Origin: an uncultured Burkholderiaceae bacterium | GTDB taxonomy: Bacteria; Pseudomonadota; Gammaproteobacteria; Burkholderiales; Burkholderiaceae | Direction: 5' to 3' | NCBI GenBank assembly: GCA_937871985.1 | Contig: CALMPB010000440.1 | Span: forward strand, 1-60,329 | DNA: 60,329 bases | The notes under the pieces: generated by a model | Told to the model about the DNA's origin: nothing | What the model saw: only the letters and a program-made list of their open reading frames with translations | The model's database searches: none | Part shown: positions 7,698 to 16,268 of the stretch, piece after piece | How positions within the stretch are numbered: position 1 is the first letter of the stretch | Layout of the letters: every line of letters begins with the position of its first letter | Made by a program: the position numbers and the translations under genes

Positions 7698-8285
7698 TCA
7701 GAGTTCGATCAGCGTATAGCCGCGATCGCCGAGCACGGTCCGGGTCCAGTCCTTGGCGATGACGACACCCTCCGTGTCCAAGGAGATTGCAGCGTCAGCC
7801 CGATCGAACAGCGCGATGCAAAGCTCATCGCTGTCGAACCGCGATCGGTACTGGATACCATCGAGGCTGGTGGTGCTGTAGATTTCCGCTGAGATCCGCT
7901 GGGGCACCGCATACGCGCCAGGATTGTCTACCGGATCGAAGTCGGCCGAGACTCCGGCGGTGGTCGTTCTGAACCAGCCGAGACCCGGTCCGTGGACCTT
8001 CGCCAGCCGGATCGGTCGCGTTGCGGAGAATCTTGCAGCGCGTCTCCTGGCGACCTGATCCCAAAGGACATCCCGGTCCGTCGGCCTCCTCAGCAAGGTC
8101 TCGGCAAAGGGGCCGACGAGCGTCTTGCCCAAATACAGCACACCGAATTTGCCGTCCGGATCGTCCCAACGCCAGGTCGCGTCCTTGCGGCCATACCATT
8201 TGGCCGCGACCGTCGCGGCGTGCACGCGATGAAGCACTCGCCCCGTCGCGATCGTCGCCACGGGTATCCCGCCTTTCGCTCCCAT
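7698..8285 (-). CDS. RES-domain toxin
   Basis: A 195-residue RES-family protein. The N-terminal VLHRVHAA, the block GKFGVLYLGKTLVGPFAETL (Arg/Glu site) and DGIQYRSRFDSDELCIALFD are the conserved segments of the family. RES toxins degrade NAD+ and halt growth. The gene follows its antitoxin by six bases. Its stop codon is directly next to the right end of the IS200 element, so the insertion just missed the coding sequence. Confidence 0.85.
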   Translation of the reverse strand: MGAKGGIPVATIATGRVLHRVHAATVAAKWYGRKDATWRWDDPDGKFGVLYLGKTLVGPFAETLLRRPTDRDVLWDQVARRRAARFSATRPIRLAKVHGPGLGWFRTTTAGVSADFDPVDNPGAYAVPQRISAEIYSTTSLDGIQYRSRFDSDELCIALFDRADAAISLDTEGVVIAKDWTRTVLGDRGYTLIEL

Positions 8286-8291
8286 ATTGCG

Positions 8292-8873
8292 TCAATCTTC
8301 GAGCGTACGGGCGAAACGCACTAGGCGCTCAACTTCCGCATCGCTGCCCTTCAGCAACGCGATCGGGCTCACTCCATCAAGACCTTCATCGCCGCTGACG
8401 AGGAACTGCAGGACGGCCCAGCCCGTCGTTTCCGGCGCGGCGCTAAGGACCTTCGCAACGCCGGGAAGAATTGCATTCCCATCAAACTGAAAGACCGGGA
8501 AGAGCTTCGTCCCGTTGTCTTCGACCATCAGCAGTCGGCGATCCTTGACCGCCTTGTAGACGGCCTGGATCGTCTTGTGCCCAAGCAACGTGCGAACCTT
8601 CTCCGCGGTCAGAGCTCCGCCTGCAGCATCGATCAGCCGCCGTTTGAAGGCGATGGCGTTCGTAATTCTTTCCGCGGCTTCCGGATTATCCGTTTCGACC
8701 GCCGGGATGCCAAGCGCGAGATGGAAGACAAGGCTCGGCACGTCGACGCTGCTTATCGCCGCCGCCTTTGCCGCCGCCGGCATCATCTTGATGATGCGGT
8801 CGGTGCTCGCCACAATCCGGTCGTGGAGGACGCGATCCGCATCAACGAAACCGATATTTGCTGGGCGAACCAT
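8292..8873 (-). CDS. RES-toxin antitoxin (Xre/ParS-type)
   Basis: A 193-residue protein, first gene of the RES pair. The central helix-turn-helix segment (around residues 85-115, LTAEKVRTLLGHKTIQAVYK) is followed by the toxin-binding C-terminal region (LFPVFQFDGNAILPGV, then FLVSGDEGLDGVSPIALL), as in antitoxins of RES toxins. It should neutralise the toxin and repress the operon. A small inverted repeat, GTTTC (8895-8899) and GAAAC (8909-8913), lies just upstream and could be an operator. Confidence 0.78.
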   Translation of the reverse strand: MVRPANIGFVDADRVLHDRIVASTDRIIKMMPAAAKAAAISSVDVPSLVFHLALGIPAVETDNPEAAERITNAIAFKRRLIDAAGGALTAEKVRTLLGHKTIQAVYKAVKDRRLLMVEDNGTKLFPVFQFDGNAILPGVAKVLSAAPETTGWAVLQFLVSGDEGLDGVSPIALLKGSDAEVERLVRFARTLED

Positions 8874-9005
8874 TCGATCATTCCTGTTGAGTCAGTTTCA
8901 TATACTCCGAAACCAACACGATTTCAACTCGTGGATGAATTCGAATCTCTCAGCCCGGACCCACGAAGCAATCGGGCGCTCTCCTGCGATGCGCATTACC
9001 GCGTG

Positions 9006-9932
9006 CTATTTCTCGAAAGCTGCTTCCAGCGCGATGAGACCCGCTGCGTGCCGTTCCGGCTGTGCCTTTCGAAATTTGCGGATGTTTACCAACTTGAATT
9101 GAGGAGCGGGCAGCTCGCGAAGCGCTGGCAATGGGAAGGCGTCCCACTCCGGGTCTCCGGCCTCAAAACTCTCTAAGAACCTCCGATCATCAGCGCCGAG
9201 GGACCTATGGATCGCCGCCACGAGGCGACCGAACGTATGAACATGATCCTCATAGGTGAACGGCTCGAAGGGCATGCCTTCGAATTGGGCCTTGAACGTT
9301 CCGCTCTGGTCCTTTCGGCTCGGGCTGATCAGTTCAGCGATCGGGCGCCCGTGGCTTACAAGCGCCGCGACGAAACCGTGACGAACCTCATCGACGACGC
9401 CCTCTACGTCCAGCAGACGCTTCACGTCGAACAGATCGCGCGGATGTTGCCGGTCCAGCGCGGCACAAATCTTGCCGCCAAAGAGCTCGCCGTGCGAGAG
9501 ACAGCGCGCTTCGACGAAAGCCTCAAATCTCTCCTGCACACGGTCGGAGCAGGGAAGATCGCGGAGAGGAAGGAGATGGCCGCGCAGGGTGGGATTCACC
9601 TCGACCTTGATCTGGGTCTTGCCGCGCTGACAGTTGAGCTTGACCTCCATACCTTCCTGGCCCTGGCGTGTCTGGGTCACGCGGGTTGGCGGGAGGCGGC
9701 GTTCGATTTCTACCTTGATCCGGGCAAGCGCCTCGCCGATCGCCTGCAGAGAGGCCGCCCGGTCTTGGAGGGGAAGGTAGGTTAGATCGATATCGACCGA
9801 GAGCCGCGGGAGATCCCACTCGAACAGGTTGATCGCCGTGCCGCCTTTCAATGCGAAGGCCGGCTCCGCCATGACCAAAGGCAGGACGTCCAACAGCAGG
9901 CGAACCTGGTCACGATATTGGTCAGTTGCCAC
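9006..9932 (-). CDS. abiEii: AbiEii-type nucleotidyltransferase toxin
   Basis: A 308-residue protein when started at the GTG at 9932, which overlaps the end of the antitoxin gene by 11 bases. A longer frame would run deep into that gene. The nucleotidyltransferase core is visible near the N-terminus: FALKGGTAINLF, then RLSVDIDLTY (the two catalytic Asp). AbiEii-type toxins act as nucleotidyltransferases in phage abortive infection. A C-terminal helical region (ALDRQHPRDLFDVKRLL) is also typical. Confidence 0.88.
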   Translation of the reverse strand: MATDQYRDQVRLLLDVLPLVMAEPAFALKGGTAINLFEWDLPRLSVDIDLTYLPLQDRAASLQAIGEALARIKVEIERRLPPTRVTQTRQGQEGMEVKLNCQRGKTQIKVEVNPTLRGHLLPLRDLPCSDRVQERFEAFVEARCLSHGELFGGKICAALDRQHPRDLFDVKRLLDVEGVVDEVRHGFVAALVSHGRPIAELISPSRKDQSGTFKAQFEGMPFEPFTYEDHVHTFGRLVAAIHRSLGADDRRFLESFEAGDPEWDAFPLPALRELPAPQFKLVNIRKFRKAQPERHAAGLIALEAAFEK

Positions 9933-10695
9933 TCGACACAAGCTCCCTGGGGAGGAGCAGTCTGTATTTCGGGACGTACCGCCCCATTTTCGCAAGGCTG
10001 CGATCGCCGGAGCCCAGATCTATCTGCTCCACCTTCACGTGCCGCATGACCGGGAGGTCCGCCCGTTCCGCAAGGTAGAGGAACAGCCGCCGGACCTTCA
10101 CCGATGTGCAGGCCTCGAGCAGGGACTGCATGAGCTTGGGGCGAAGCGACGTCATGCCCTCCACGATCTGGCAGGCCTCGACGAGATCGAATTCCTTTGG
10201 CGCGAGATGCAGCAGCTCCAGTATCGCCCGCTCGGGCGTAGCGGCTGTCAATGGATAGCCTTCCGGGGTTCGGTGCTCGGTGAGCCCGATATCGTTCGGC
10301 AGGAGCTTGGTTTGCATATGACGGACCTCCCCCCCCCAATGTTTCTGAAACCATGCCGGCAGAACCACGTGCAGCGGCGAGAAGAGGTAGGCCCTGCTCT
10401 CTCCGAAGCGCACATAGTGGCTATTTCCCGTCATCTCGATCGCCGTGAGCGCGCCCACGTGGACCGGCAGCTTCAGCTGGGACTGAACGCTGTAAAGCGC
10501 TCCCTGCCAGGTCACTGTTTCCATCGGGCGCTTGAATGCGCCACGACCCAACGAGACGAGCCACTGCGAGGATCTATAGTTCTGCAGGTCCTGTGCTGTC
10601 AGACCGAGCGCCTTGAGATGCGGGCTGGTCGCCACCGTGTGTGGCTCCCACGCATCGAGCAACGACCTCAATTTATCAGTTCGACCTACCTTCAT
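9922..10695 (-). CDS. abiEi: AbiEi-type antitoxin / transcriptional repressor
   Basis: A 257-residue protein encoded immediately upstream of the toxin. The N-terminal winged-helix segment (LKALGLTAQDLQNYRSSQWL, then LGRGAFKRP) fits the AbiEi DNA-binding domain. The C-terminal domain (TAATPERAILELLHLAP) is the family's antitoxin region. AbiEi proteins bind inverted repeats in their own promoter; such a repeat is visible at 10712-10743. Confidence 0.85.
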   Translation of the reverse strand: MKVGRTDKLRSLLDAWEPHTVATSPHLKALGLTAQDLQNYRSSQWLVSLGRGAFKRPMETVTWQGALYSVQSQLKLPVHVGALTAIEMTGNSHYVRFGESRAYLFSPLHVVLPAWFQKHWGGEVRHMQTKLLPNDIGLTEHRTPEGYPLTAATPERAILELLHLAPKEFDLVEACQIVEGMTSLRPKLMQSLLEACTSVKVRRLFLYLAERADLPVMRHVKVEQIDLGSGDRSLAKMGRYVPKYRLLLPRELVSSGN

Positions 10696-10699
10696 GGCA

Positions 10700-10787
10700 T
10701 ATCTATCGCATAAATTCCAAGGTCGATCAATGCCTCGGAATTTTCCATGCTAATATGCCAACGGTATAGCTATCGCCTATAATTCAA
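10700..10787 (-). promoter_or_regulatory. putative AbiEi operator region
   Basis: An inverted repeat, AAATTCCAAGG (10712-10722) and CCTCGGAATTT (10733-10743), with one mismatch lies just upstream of the AbiEi start. In addition a 21-bp element at 10700-10720 recurs in the same orientation at 10767-10787 (16 of 21 positions match; core CTATCGC). Both fit negative autoregulation by AbiEi, but binding is inferred. Confidence 0.5.
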
Positions 10788-10854
10788 TGTTAAAGGCGGA
10801 CCCGACATATTCCTGCGGCATAGCCCGGCGCATCCCGTCTTGCGAGAACGATGA

Positions 10855-10871
10855 ACGGGGCCGAACCCCGT
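10855..10871 (-). terminator. possible terminator after mqsA
   Basis: A 6-bp GC-rich stem (ACGGGG/CCCCGT) with a 5-nt loop lies 24 bases past the mqsA stop. It has no clear U tract, so it is a weak candidate. Confidence 0.3.
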
Positions 10872-10895
10872 AAGATACATACTTTGGTTCATGCT

Positions 10896-11297
10896 CTATG
10901 CTGCTGACCGAATGGACTTCAGAAACTCGACCTCCTCGGGATGCCGATGGAGAAGCTCGATCAGGCCCACAGCCGCATCGCTCGGCGACATGGCCCCGCT
11001 TTCATATTTCTGGAAGGCCCGGCGACCACCGCCGATCAGATATCCGGCTTCTTCCTGTGTCAGCTTCAAGCGCTTGCGGACTTCGCGGACATGAGCCGCA
11101 TAGGCCTTCTTCAGCTCCCGAAACACGCGATCGGATTCGGCGAGATCGGCCCCGGAATGAATCGCGTCGCCGTCATCGTCGGGATACCAACCGGGTACCT
11201 CGACGGTGCGCGTCATCGAGCCGAACTTCACAGTCTGCGGACGCACGCTGCGTCGCAGGAGCGTGCCGGTCTCGGGATGGATGCGCGTCTCAGTCAT
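10896..11297 (-). CDS. mqsA: MqsA-family antitoxin
   Basis: A 133-residue protein with a C-terminal Xre-type helix-turn-helix (about residues 70-115, VRKRLKLTQEEAGYLIGG, then GRRAFQKYESG). It follows and overlaps the toxin gene by eight bases, the characteristic toxin-first order of mqsRA. The N-terminal part lacks the CxxC zinc pairs of E. coli MqsA, so this is a zinc-free variant. Expected to neutralise MqsR and repress transcription. Confidence 0.85.
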   Translation of the reverse strand: MTETRIHPETGTLLRRSVRPQTVKFGSMTRTVEVPGWYPDDDGDAIHSGADLAESDRVFRELKKAYAAHVREVRKRLKLTQEEAGYLIGGGRRAFQKYESGAMSPSDAAVGLIELLHRHPEEVEFLKSIRSAA

Positions 11298-11613
11298 TGC
11301 CGACCTCTTTGAACGATGTGAGCGCGACGTCGACCAACGTTTCGCCTGCGAATTTCAGATACAGCCACCGCTGGTCCCACGGCATGTTGTAGGTGTCGTG
11401 CCATACCTTCGAGTTGGGCGGATTGTGCGCTGTCTCCGACTTAATGAAGTCGCCGGCTTCAAGTGCTTGCACCACCTCAACGATGTCTCCCAGCGAATAG
11501 CCCAAAGCGCGGGCGCCCTGGACGGCGGTGCGCGTGATCTCCAAGGTCCCAACCTGCGCGAACTTCGCCTGGACCGCAGCCAGATTATGATGCGGCTTCC
11601 GCTTGATCGCCAT
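11290..11613 (-). CDS. mqsR: MqsR-family mRNA interferase toxin
   Basis: A 107-residue RelE-fold toxin of the MqsR family; the segments IVEVVQALEAGDFIKSETAH, VWHDTYNMPW and LYLKFAGET match the family. MqsR cuts mRNA, GCU in the E. coli enzyme. The start at 11613 (MAIKRKPHHN) is preferred over an ATG four codons upstream. First gene of the mqsRA pair. Confidence 0.85.
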   Translation of the reverse strand: MAIKRKPHHNLAAVQAKFAQVGTLEITRTAVQGARALGYSLGDIVEVVQALEAGDFIKSETAHNPPNSKVWHDTYNMPWDQRWLYLKFAGETLVDVALTSFKEVGND

Positions 11614-11773
11614 CCCGATATACACCTTGAAGGTTAATTCATCAAGACTGGTCCAGTTCGCGAAATCGCTCCTCTAGCGTGGGCATTTCGCGCGCTAACG
11701 CAGCTGAGCCGTATAACGTAAGCAGTTGCGAACAAACCTCGAACGCACTATGGTGGAGGCGCGGAGAAAGCCG

Positions 11774-11983
11774 ATGCGTTTCGCCAAATTCGACCTCAAC
11801 ACCTACAATCTGACTAAGGACCTTCCTGGCGGTCCGACACTTGCTGTCGTCGAGGAAGAAATCCCGGAAATCGAGATGATCACCGACCAGGAGGGCAATC
11901 CGACGCGTGGCGGAATGATCGGCTATGCCTTGGCCTATGCTCTGATGGTCAGCTTTGTCGGAGCTATTTTCTACCTGATCTGA
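11774..11983 (+). CDS. small membrane-anchored hypothetical protein
   Basis: A 69-residue protein, MRFAKFDLNTYNLTKD at the start, with an acidic middle and a single C-terminal hydrophobic helix (GYALAYALMVSFVGAIFYLI). A GGAG sequence sits eight bases upstream of this ATG. It is convergent with traG, two bases apart. No family recognised. A tail-anchored accessory protein of the conjugative element is possible. Confidence 0.5.
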   Translation: MRFAKFDLNTYNLTKDLPGGPTLAVVEEEIPEIEMITDQEGNPTRGGMIGYALAYALMVSFVGAIFYLI

Positions 11984-11984
11984 C

Positions 11985-14795
11985 CTATTCGCGAAGCTTG
12001 GGGTCTTGGAAGAAGCCGCGATCATGATCGCGGTTCACTTCCTGCTCCAGATCGACGGCACCCAGCACGCGCTGCCCTCGCATCGTCTGAGCCGCTGCTC
12101 GATCGTTATTCAACTCGCCCTTGCCGGCCTCGATGATTGCGGCGGCGGCCACATCGCCAGCACCGGCAGGGCCGCTGGCCAATCGCCCGGGTCCGTGTGG
12201 ACGGTAAGATGTCTTGACGTCTGCTGCGCTCGAGACGCTCGGCCGGCTCACGTCAACGAGGTCCGGGTCGTGCAGGCGGCCCGCAATCTCGGCTCGAATG
12301 CCATCCTGTTTGTCGTGCATCCAGCGCGTGATCATTTCCTGGCGCACGAGACGCTGCTGGTCGGTCAGATCGGTTGCCCAAAGCTCAGGCGCTTCAAGAC
12401 CCGGGTTCTCGACCTGCTGGTGCCGATACCATTGCGCAAGATCCTGGCTCAGATTTTCGCTGAGCTGCATGCCATGCGTTTCCGCATAGCTTGCATCGCG
12501 CGAGAGCTGTTGGGAAAGCTCCTCGAGCCGGCGGGCCGTTTCCGAATAGGACTTCGCTCGCGCGAGTGAATCCTCCGTGCTCGACGACGCGGACGATGTC
12601 GCAGAAGCCCGGCTGAAGCTGCCGCTGCGTGAGTAAGTCCCATCGGACATCGTCGCGCCGCTGCCGCTGGCATGTTCGTCCCGCACCCCACTCGACGATG
12701 TGTTGGCGCTGTCACTGCCACGAGTCTCGTCCGTCCCATAACGCAAGCCGTCGAGTTGGCTGCCTGTTTTGGAAACGCTTCCTCCGATGGAGGGTAGTCG
12801 ACCTAGCACTCCTCCGCGATCACCAGCCCCACGTCCCGCTTGCCGACCACCCGTTCCAGCCGAAATAGTCCCCGATATCTGGTCGTTGGTCTGTGCTTGG
12901 CGGTCATGCCCTTGTGTAATGCGCTGGCCCTGAGAGATCGTATCGCGTTCCTCCAGGCCCTGTGAACTGCTTGCGGTCCGCCTGTCGAACGCCTCCACAG
13001 AACTATTCGCCTGACGCCCGCTGCTCGACTCCCAGCCCGACGAGCGTTCGGTGGAGGTACCGAAGGCACTGCGGTTCGCGTGGGTCGCCGTCAGGATGTC
13101 GGCTGCGGCATTCTCATAGGCCTGCGCCTGGCGGTGCGCCTCGTTCGCCATCTCGCGCCATTCTGCCACCGAACCCGTGCTCATCGTGGGTGTAAAGCCC
13201 AATCGCGAAATCGCGCCGCTCGTATCGAACACCTCCTGGCCGTTGCCGAAACCCGACACGACCGCGCCGTTGTCCTGTCGCCACCCGACGCTGGTGGCAC
13301 CGCCCATGAAGCTCGGCGCCGTCGACCACTGGTCGCTTTGGCGCATATTCGATGTCGCGTTCGCCCAGCTCACATTGCCGTAGGAGTAGTTGCCAGTGGT
13401 CTGCTCGAGGGCTGCGGCTTCGGCCGCATTCTGCGCCGGCGCGAGCATCGAGGTCGCCTGGCCGGCGATCGACATCGCACCGCGCGCGAGGCCCGCGGCG
13501 AGGAACGGGATGCTCATCAGCATGAAGCCGGCAATCGTCGCCGTCTCCCCATTCACCGCGCCAATTCCGGCGTAGGTGCCGAGCGTCACCCCGCCGGCGG
13601 CGACACCAGCGGAGGCTGCCTCGGCCCGCGTCATGCAGATCATATGGAGGATGACGTAAAGCGGCCCCCAGGCAGCCAGGTAGAAGAACCCCATCGCATA
13701 GCCCTTGAGCGACGCCAGCCCCGTTTGTGGCATCAGAAAAAGCGGGAAGATCACCGGGAACATCGCAAAAAATACGACGGTCAGCACGATGTTGAGGATC
13801 GGCACCCACGCCATCGCCTGCTGCGCGATCGAATTGTAGGTATTGCGGGCTTGGATGTCGGCACGGGTCTGTGCGAAGGTATCGATCGTCGCCGCGCCCG
13901 TTCCTCCCGCCATGCTATTTCGCGCCTGCATGAACGCATTGATCGCCGTGTTCTGCCGCATGGAATCGCTATAACTGCTGCCCGAGCCGGTGAACGCGGC
14001 GTTCGCGATCGGCAGATCATGTTTGAGCTTGTCGGCAGCCAGCGAGTTGCTCAGCTTCGGATAGAGTTGTTTCCCCCAGATCGGAGTGTTCGCCTCGATC
14101 ATCGGTGCCCACTGTGCATCGAGCATCCCATAGGCCTGCCGGCACGTGACGATCGCGCTGGTGACGGTCCCGTCCCCCTGACGCTCCAGCCATTGCTGCG
14201 AGCGCGCCTCCGATCCGGGCCCGATGTCGGCCCATAGGTCTTTCGATTGCGCGAGGAGCGTCAGCGACTTTTGGTAGAGCATCACATCGCCGAAAAGGCA
14301 CTTCTTGAAGTGCTCCTCAAGGTTCGTTGAAAACTCGGCATCGCGAATGATGAAATTGCGGGTCGCGTCGAAAAGCCGCGCTCCGTAGACCATGCCGTTC
14401 GTCGAGTAGTTGAGCTCGCTTGGCATTACGAAGACAGTCTCTGCCGTTCGCGTCAGCCAGTCTCCGATCTGCGTCGTGAAGCTCGCCAGGACACCGAGCC
14501 CCAACGGGACGTTGGCGACTGTAGCCGGCGCGAGCGATGGATTGATCCGATCGGTGACCTTCACATCGATCGTAGGCACCATGAGGCAGAGGTAGATGGC
14601 CGTTGATTGGAGAAACCAGTTCATCCACACGCGAAAGTTCATGGTGAAGGCGACCACGAGCAGCGAGTAGATGAGGCCCATCACCATCACGACCCGCAGA
14701 AGTGATCGGTACCCGCCGCCGCCCGACCAAGCGGCGACCGCGTTGAAAGTGTTGACGAGATACTCCCCGCCCCCGACCGTGAAGACTTCGAGCAT
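11985..14795 (-). CDS. traG: conjugal transfer protein TraG (mating-pair stabilisation)
   Basis: A 936-residue inner-membrane protein, about the length of F TraG. The N-terminal half contains several hydrophobic helices (for example MVMGLIYSLLVVAFTM and VPILNIVLTVVFFAMFPVIF). The C-terminal half is a Ser/Gly/Gln-rich hydrophilic region, as in TraG. In F-type systems TraG acts in pilus assembly with its N-terminal part and in mating-pair stabilisation and entry exclusion with its C-terminal part. Last gene of the tra operon seen here, 18 bases after traH. Confidence 0.9.
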   Translation of the reverse strand: MLEVFTVGGGEYLVNTFNAVAAWSGGGGYRSLLRVVMVMGLIYSLLVVAFTMNFRVWMNWFLQSTAIYLCLMVPTIDVKVTDRINPSLAPATVANVPLGLGVLASFTTQIGDWLTRTAETVFVMPSELNYSTNGMVYGARLFDATRNFIIRDAEFSTNLEEHFKKCLFGDVMLYQKSLTLLAQSKDLWADIGPGSEARSQQWLERQGDGTVTSAIVTCRQAYGMLDAQWAPMIEANTPIWGKQLYPKLSNSLAADKLKHDLPIANAAFTGSGSSYSDSMRQNTAINAFMQARNSMAGGTGAATIDTFAQTRADIQARNTYNSIAQQAMAWVPILNIVLTVVFFAMFPVIFPLFLMPQTGLASLKGYAMGFFYLAAWGPLYVILHMICMTRAEAASAGVAAGGVTLGTYAGIGAVNGETATIAGFMLMSIPFLAAGLARGAMSIAGQATSMLAPAQNAAEAAALEQTTGNYSYGNVSWANATSNMRQSDQWSTAPSFMGGATSVGWRQDNGAVVSGFGNGQEVFDTSGAISRLGFTPTMSTGSVAEWREMANEAHRQAQAYENAAADILTATHANRSAFGTSTERSSGWESSSGRQANSSVEAFDRRTASSSQGLEERDTISQGQRITQGHDRQAQTNDQISGTISAGTGGRQAGRGAGDRGGVLGRLPSIGGSVSKTGSQLDGLRYGTDETRGSDSANTSSSGVRDEHASGSGATMSDGTYSRSGSFSRASATSSASSSTEDSLARAKSYSETARRLEELSQQLSRDASYAETHGMQLSENLSQDLAQWYRHQQVENPGLEAPELWATDLTDQQRLVRQEMITRWMHDKQDGIRAEIAGRLHDPDLVDVSRPSVSSAADVKTSYRPHGPGRLASGPAGAGDVAAAAIIEAGKGELNNDRAAAQTMRGQRVLGAVDLEQEVNRDHDRGFFQDPKLRE

Positions 14796-14813
14796 CGTCC
14801 CGGCTCCCCCGCC

Positions 14814-16268
14814 CTACATCAGGCCCTGTGCGTTCAGGCCACGTGAGAAGTTCAGCGCGGATGACATGCCCGGCGTCATTGAGTTTTGAAGTGTGGACTC
14901 GAGCATGATGCTGCGGTCGATGATCTGCATCGTCACCTGCAGCTTGTTAGAGAGCTTTACATCGCGCTGCGCAAATTTCTGCCGTGTGGCCGCGATCTGC
15001 TGCTTCCACTGAGTCGCGGTCGCCTGGTCGAATGTCTGATAATGCGTCTGCGCCTGCTCGACCCGATCGAGCATATTGTCGAGCATCGCCGCCAGCAGGT
15101 CGACCGCAACGATTTCGGACAGGGTCTCGATCTCGCCATCGGTGAGGGCGTAATGCGCATAAGCCTGAACGGAGAGAATCTTGTAGAGCGGAACCGTGGC
15201 GAGGTTCAGGAGCTGCTTCTCCGACGCATCGAGGGCGGTGTCCGTGCGAATCTTGCTGCTCATCGAGCGGATCATTCCCGCGATCCGCGGCCGCAACGCC
15301 GACGATGCCGGCACCGTCAGGGTCTGCTCACCGACATCGTAGCAGTCGGTGTCGTTGCACTTGAGCATCTTCACGGCCGGCGCATCGGCTGTGCCGTCAA
15401 GCAAGGCCGTTACCACCGCCTCCTCCGCCGGTCCGAACATGACGACTTTCCCGCCCACGCTCGGATCGGTCGACGGCGTCGTCACGACGGTCCCGACCAG
15501 CGTCATGATATATTCGGAGAACGATTGGTCGAATGCTCCGAATTTGGCCGACTTCTTCAGGGCTTCCCAGGTGTAATTGTGCGGCTCCCCGACGAGCTGG
15601 TCCTTCATATTGGCGTCGGTATTGCCCGCGATCGTGCTGTCGCGCCGGTTCCCGTTGTTGCAACCTTGCCGGGACGCAGCCCAGTCCGAAAACACACCTT
15701 GGCTGTTGCCGACGGCCTCGCAAATCGTGGAGCGTGTGGTCTCCATCTGTGGCCAGATCCCGCCTACGAGCGCCTGCGCGGTCTCGCAACTCGAGATATT
15801 CATCTGGTTGAGAAGCTGTGCCTTCTGGCTGAACTCGTCCATCACCTTGCCGATCTCCGGCGAAACGGAATCGATCGCGAGCTTGAACGCGAAACCCAGA
15901 GCGTTATTCGCGGTCGCCTTCAGCATGGCCACGATCTCCGAGGCATTGATGAAGGAGAAGCTGCCAGCGAAAAGGTCGATGCCGCCGCATCCCGCTCGCG
16001 CGCTCGGCAGCTGAAGGTTGAAAGGCGAAACGCTCTTCTGTGGAAAGCGCGTCCAGACATTGCCCAGCGAGTAATAGCCGGCCGACTGGCCTTGGAACGC
16101 CGTCGGCCCGGTGACATTCGCGGCGCCGCCAGCGTCGTTGAAAAAGCCGTTCATCTGCGAGGCGACATCGGCGCGCGCGACGCCGACCAATGCGAAATGC
16201 GAAGCGGCGACCAGCGCGAGACCGGTGCCCAGCCTACGGCGCAGCGCGCCCTTTTGCCCGCGCGCCAT
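14814..16268 (-). CDS. traH: conjugal transfer pilus assembly protein TraH
   Basis: A 484-residue exported protein with a signal peptide (residues 1-33, ending GVARA) and the TraH core: CGGIDLFAGSFSFINASEI, then MNISSCETAQALVGG. TraH is a periplasmic/outer-membrane-associated factor for F-pilus extension and retraction and works with TraF and TraW. Its start overlaps the traF stop by one base (TGATG). Confidence 0.93.
   Translation of the reverse strand: MARGQKGALRRRLGTGLALVAASHFALVGVARADVASQMNGFFNDAGGAANVTGPTAFQGQSAGYYSLGNVWTRFPQKSVSPFNLQLPSARAGCGGIDLFAGSFSFINASEIVAMLKATANNALGFAFKLAIDSVSPEIGKVMDEFSQKAQLLNQMNISSCETAQALVGGIWPQMETTRSTICEAVGNSQGVFSDWAASRQGCNNGNRRDSTIAGNTDANMKDQLVGEPHNYTWEALKKSAKFGAFDQSFSEYIMTLVGTVVTTPSTDPSVGGKVVMFGPAEEAVVTALLDGTADAPAVKMLKCNDTDCYDVGEQTLTVPASSALRPRIAGMIRSMSSKIRTDTALDASEKQLLNLATVPLYKILSVQAYAHYALTDGEIETLSEIVAVDLLAAMLDNMLDRVEQAQTHYQTFDQATATQWKQQIAATRQKFAQRDVKLSNKLQVTMQIIDRSIMLESTLQNSMTPGMSSALNFSRGLNAQGLM

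Noticed and set aside
8577..9176. Plus-strand frames of 175-199 residues across the RES antitoxin
   Set aside because: Antisense to the RES antitoxin and AbiEii genes, with composition typical of shadow frames.
11642..12025. Minus-strand 127-residue frame near traG
   Set aside because: It overlaps the end of traG and the opposite-strand small membrane gene, has no ribosome binding site and no family features.
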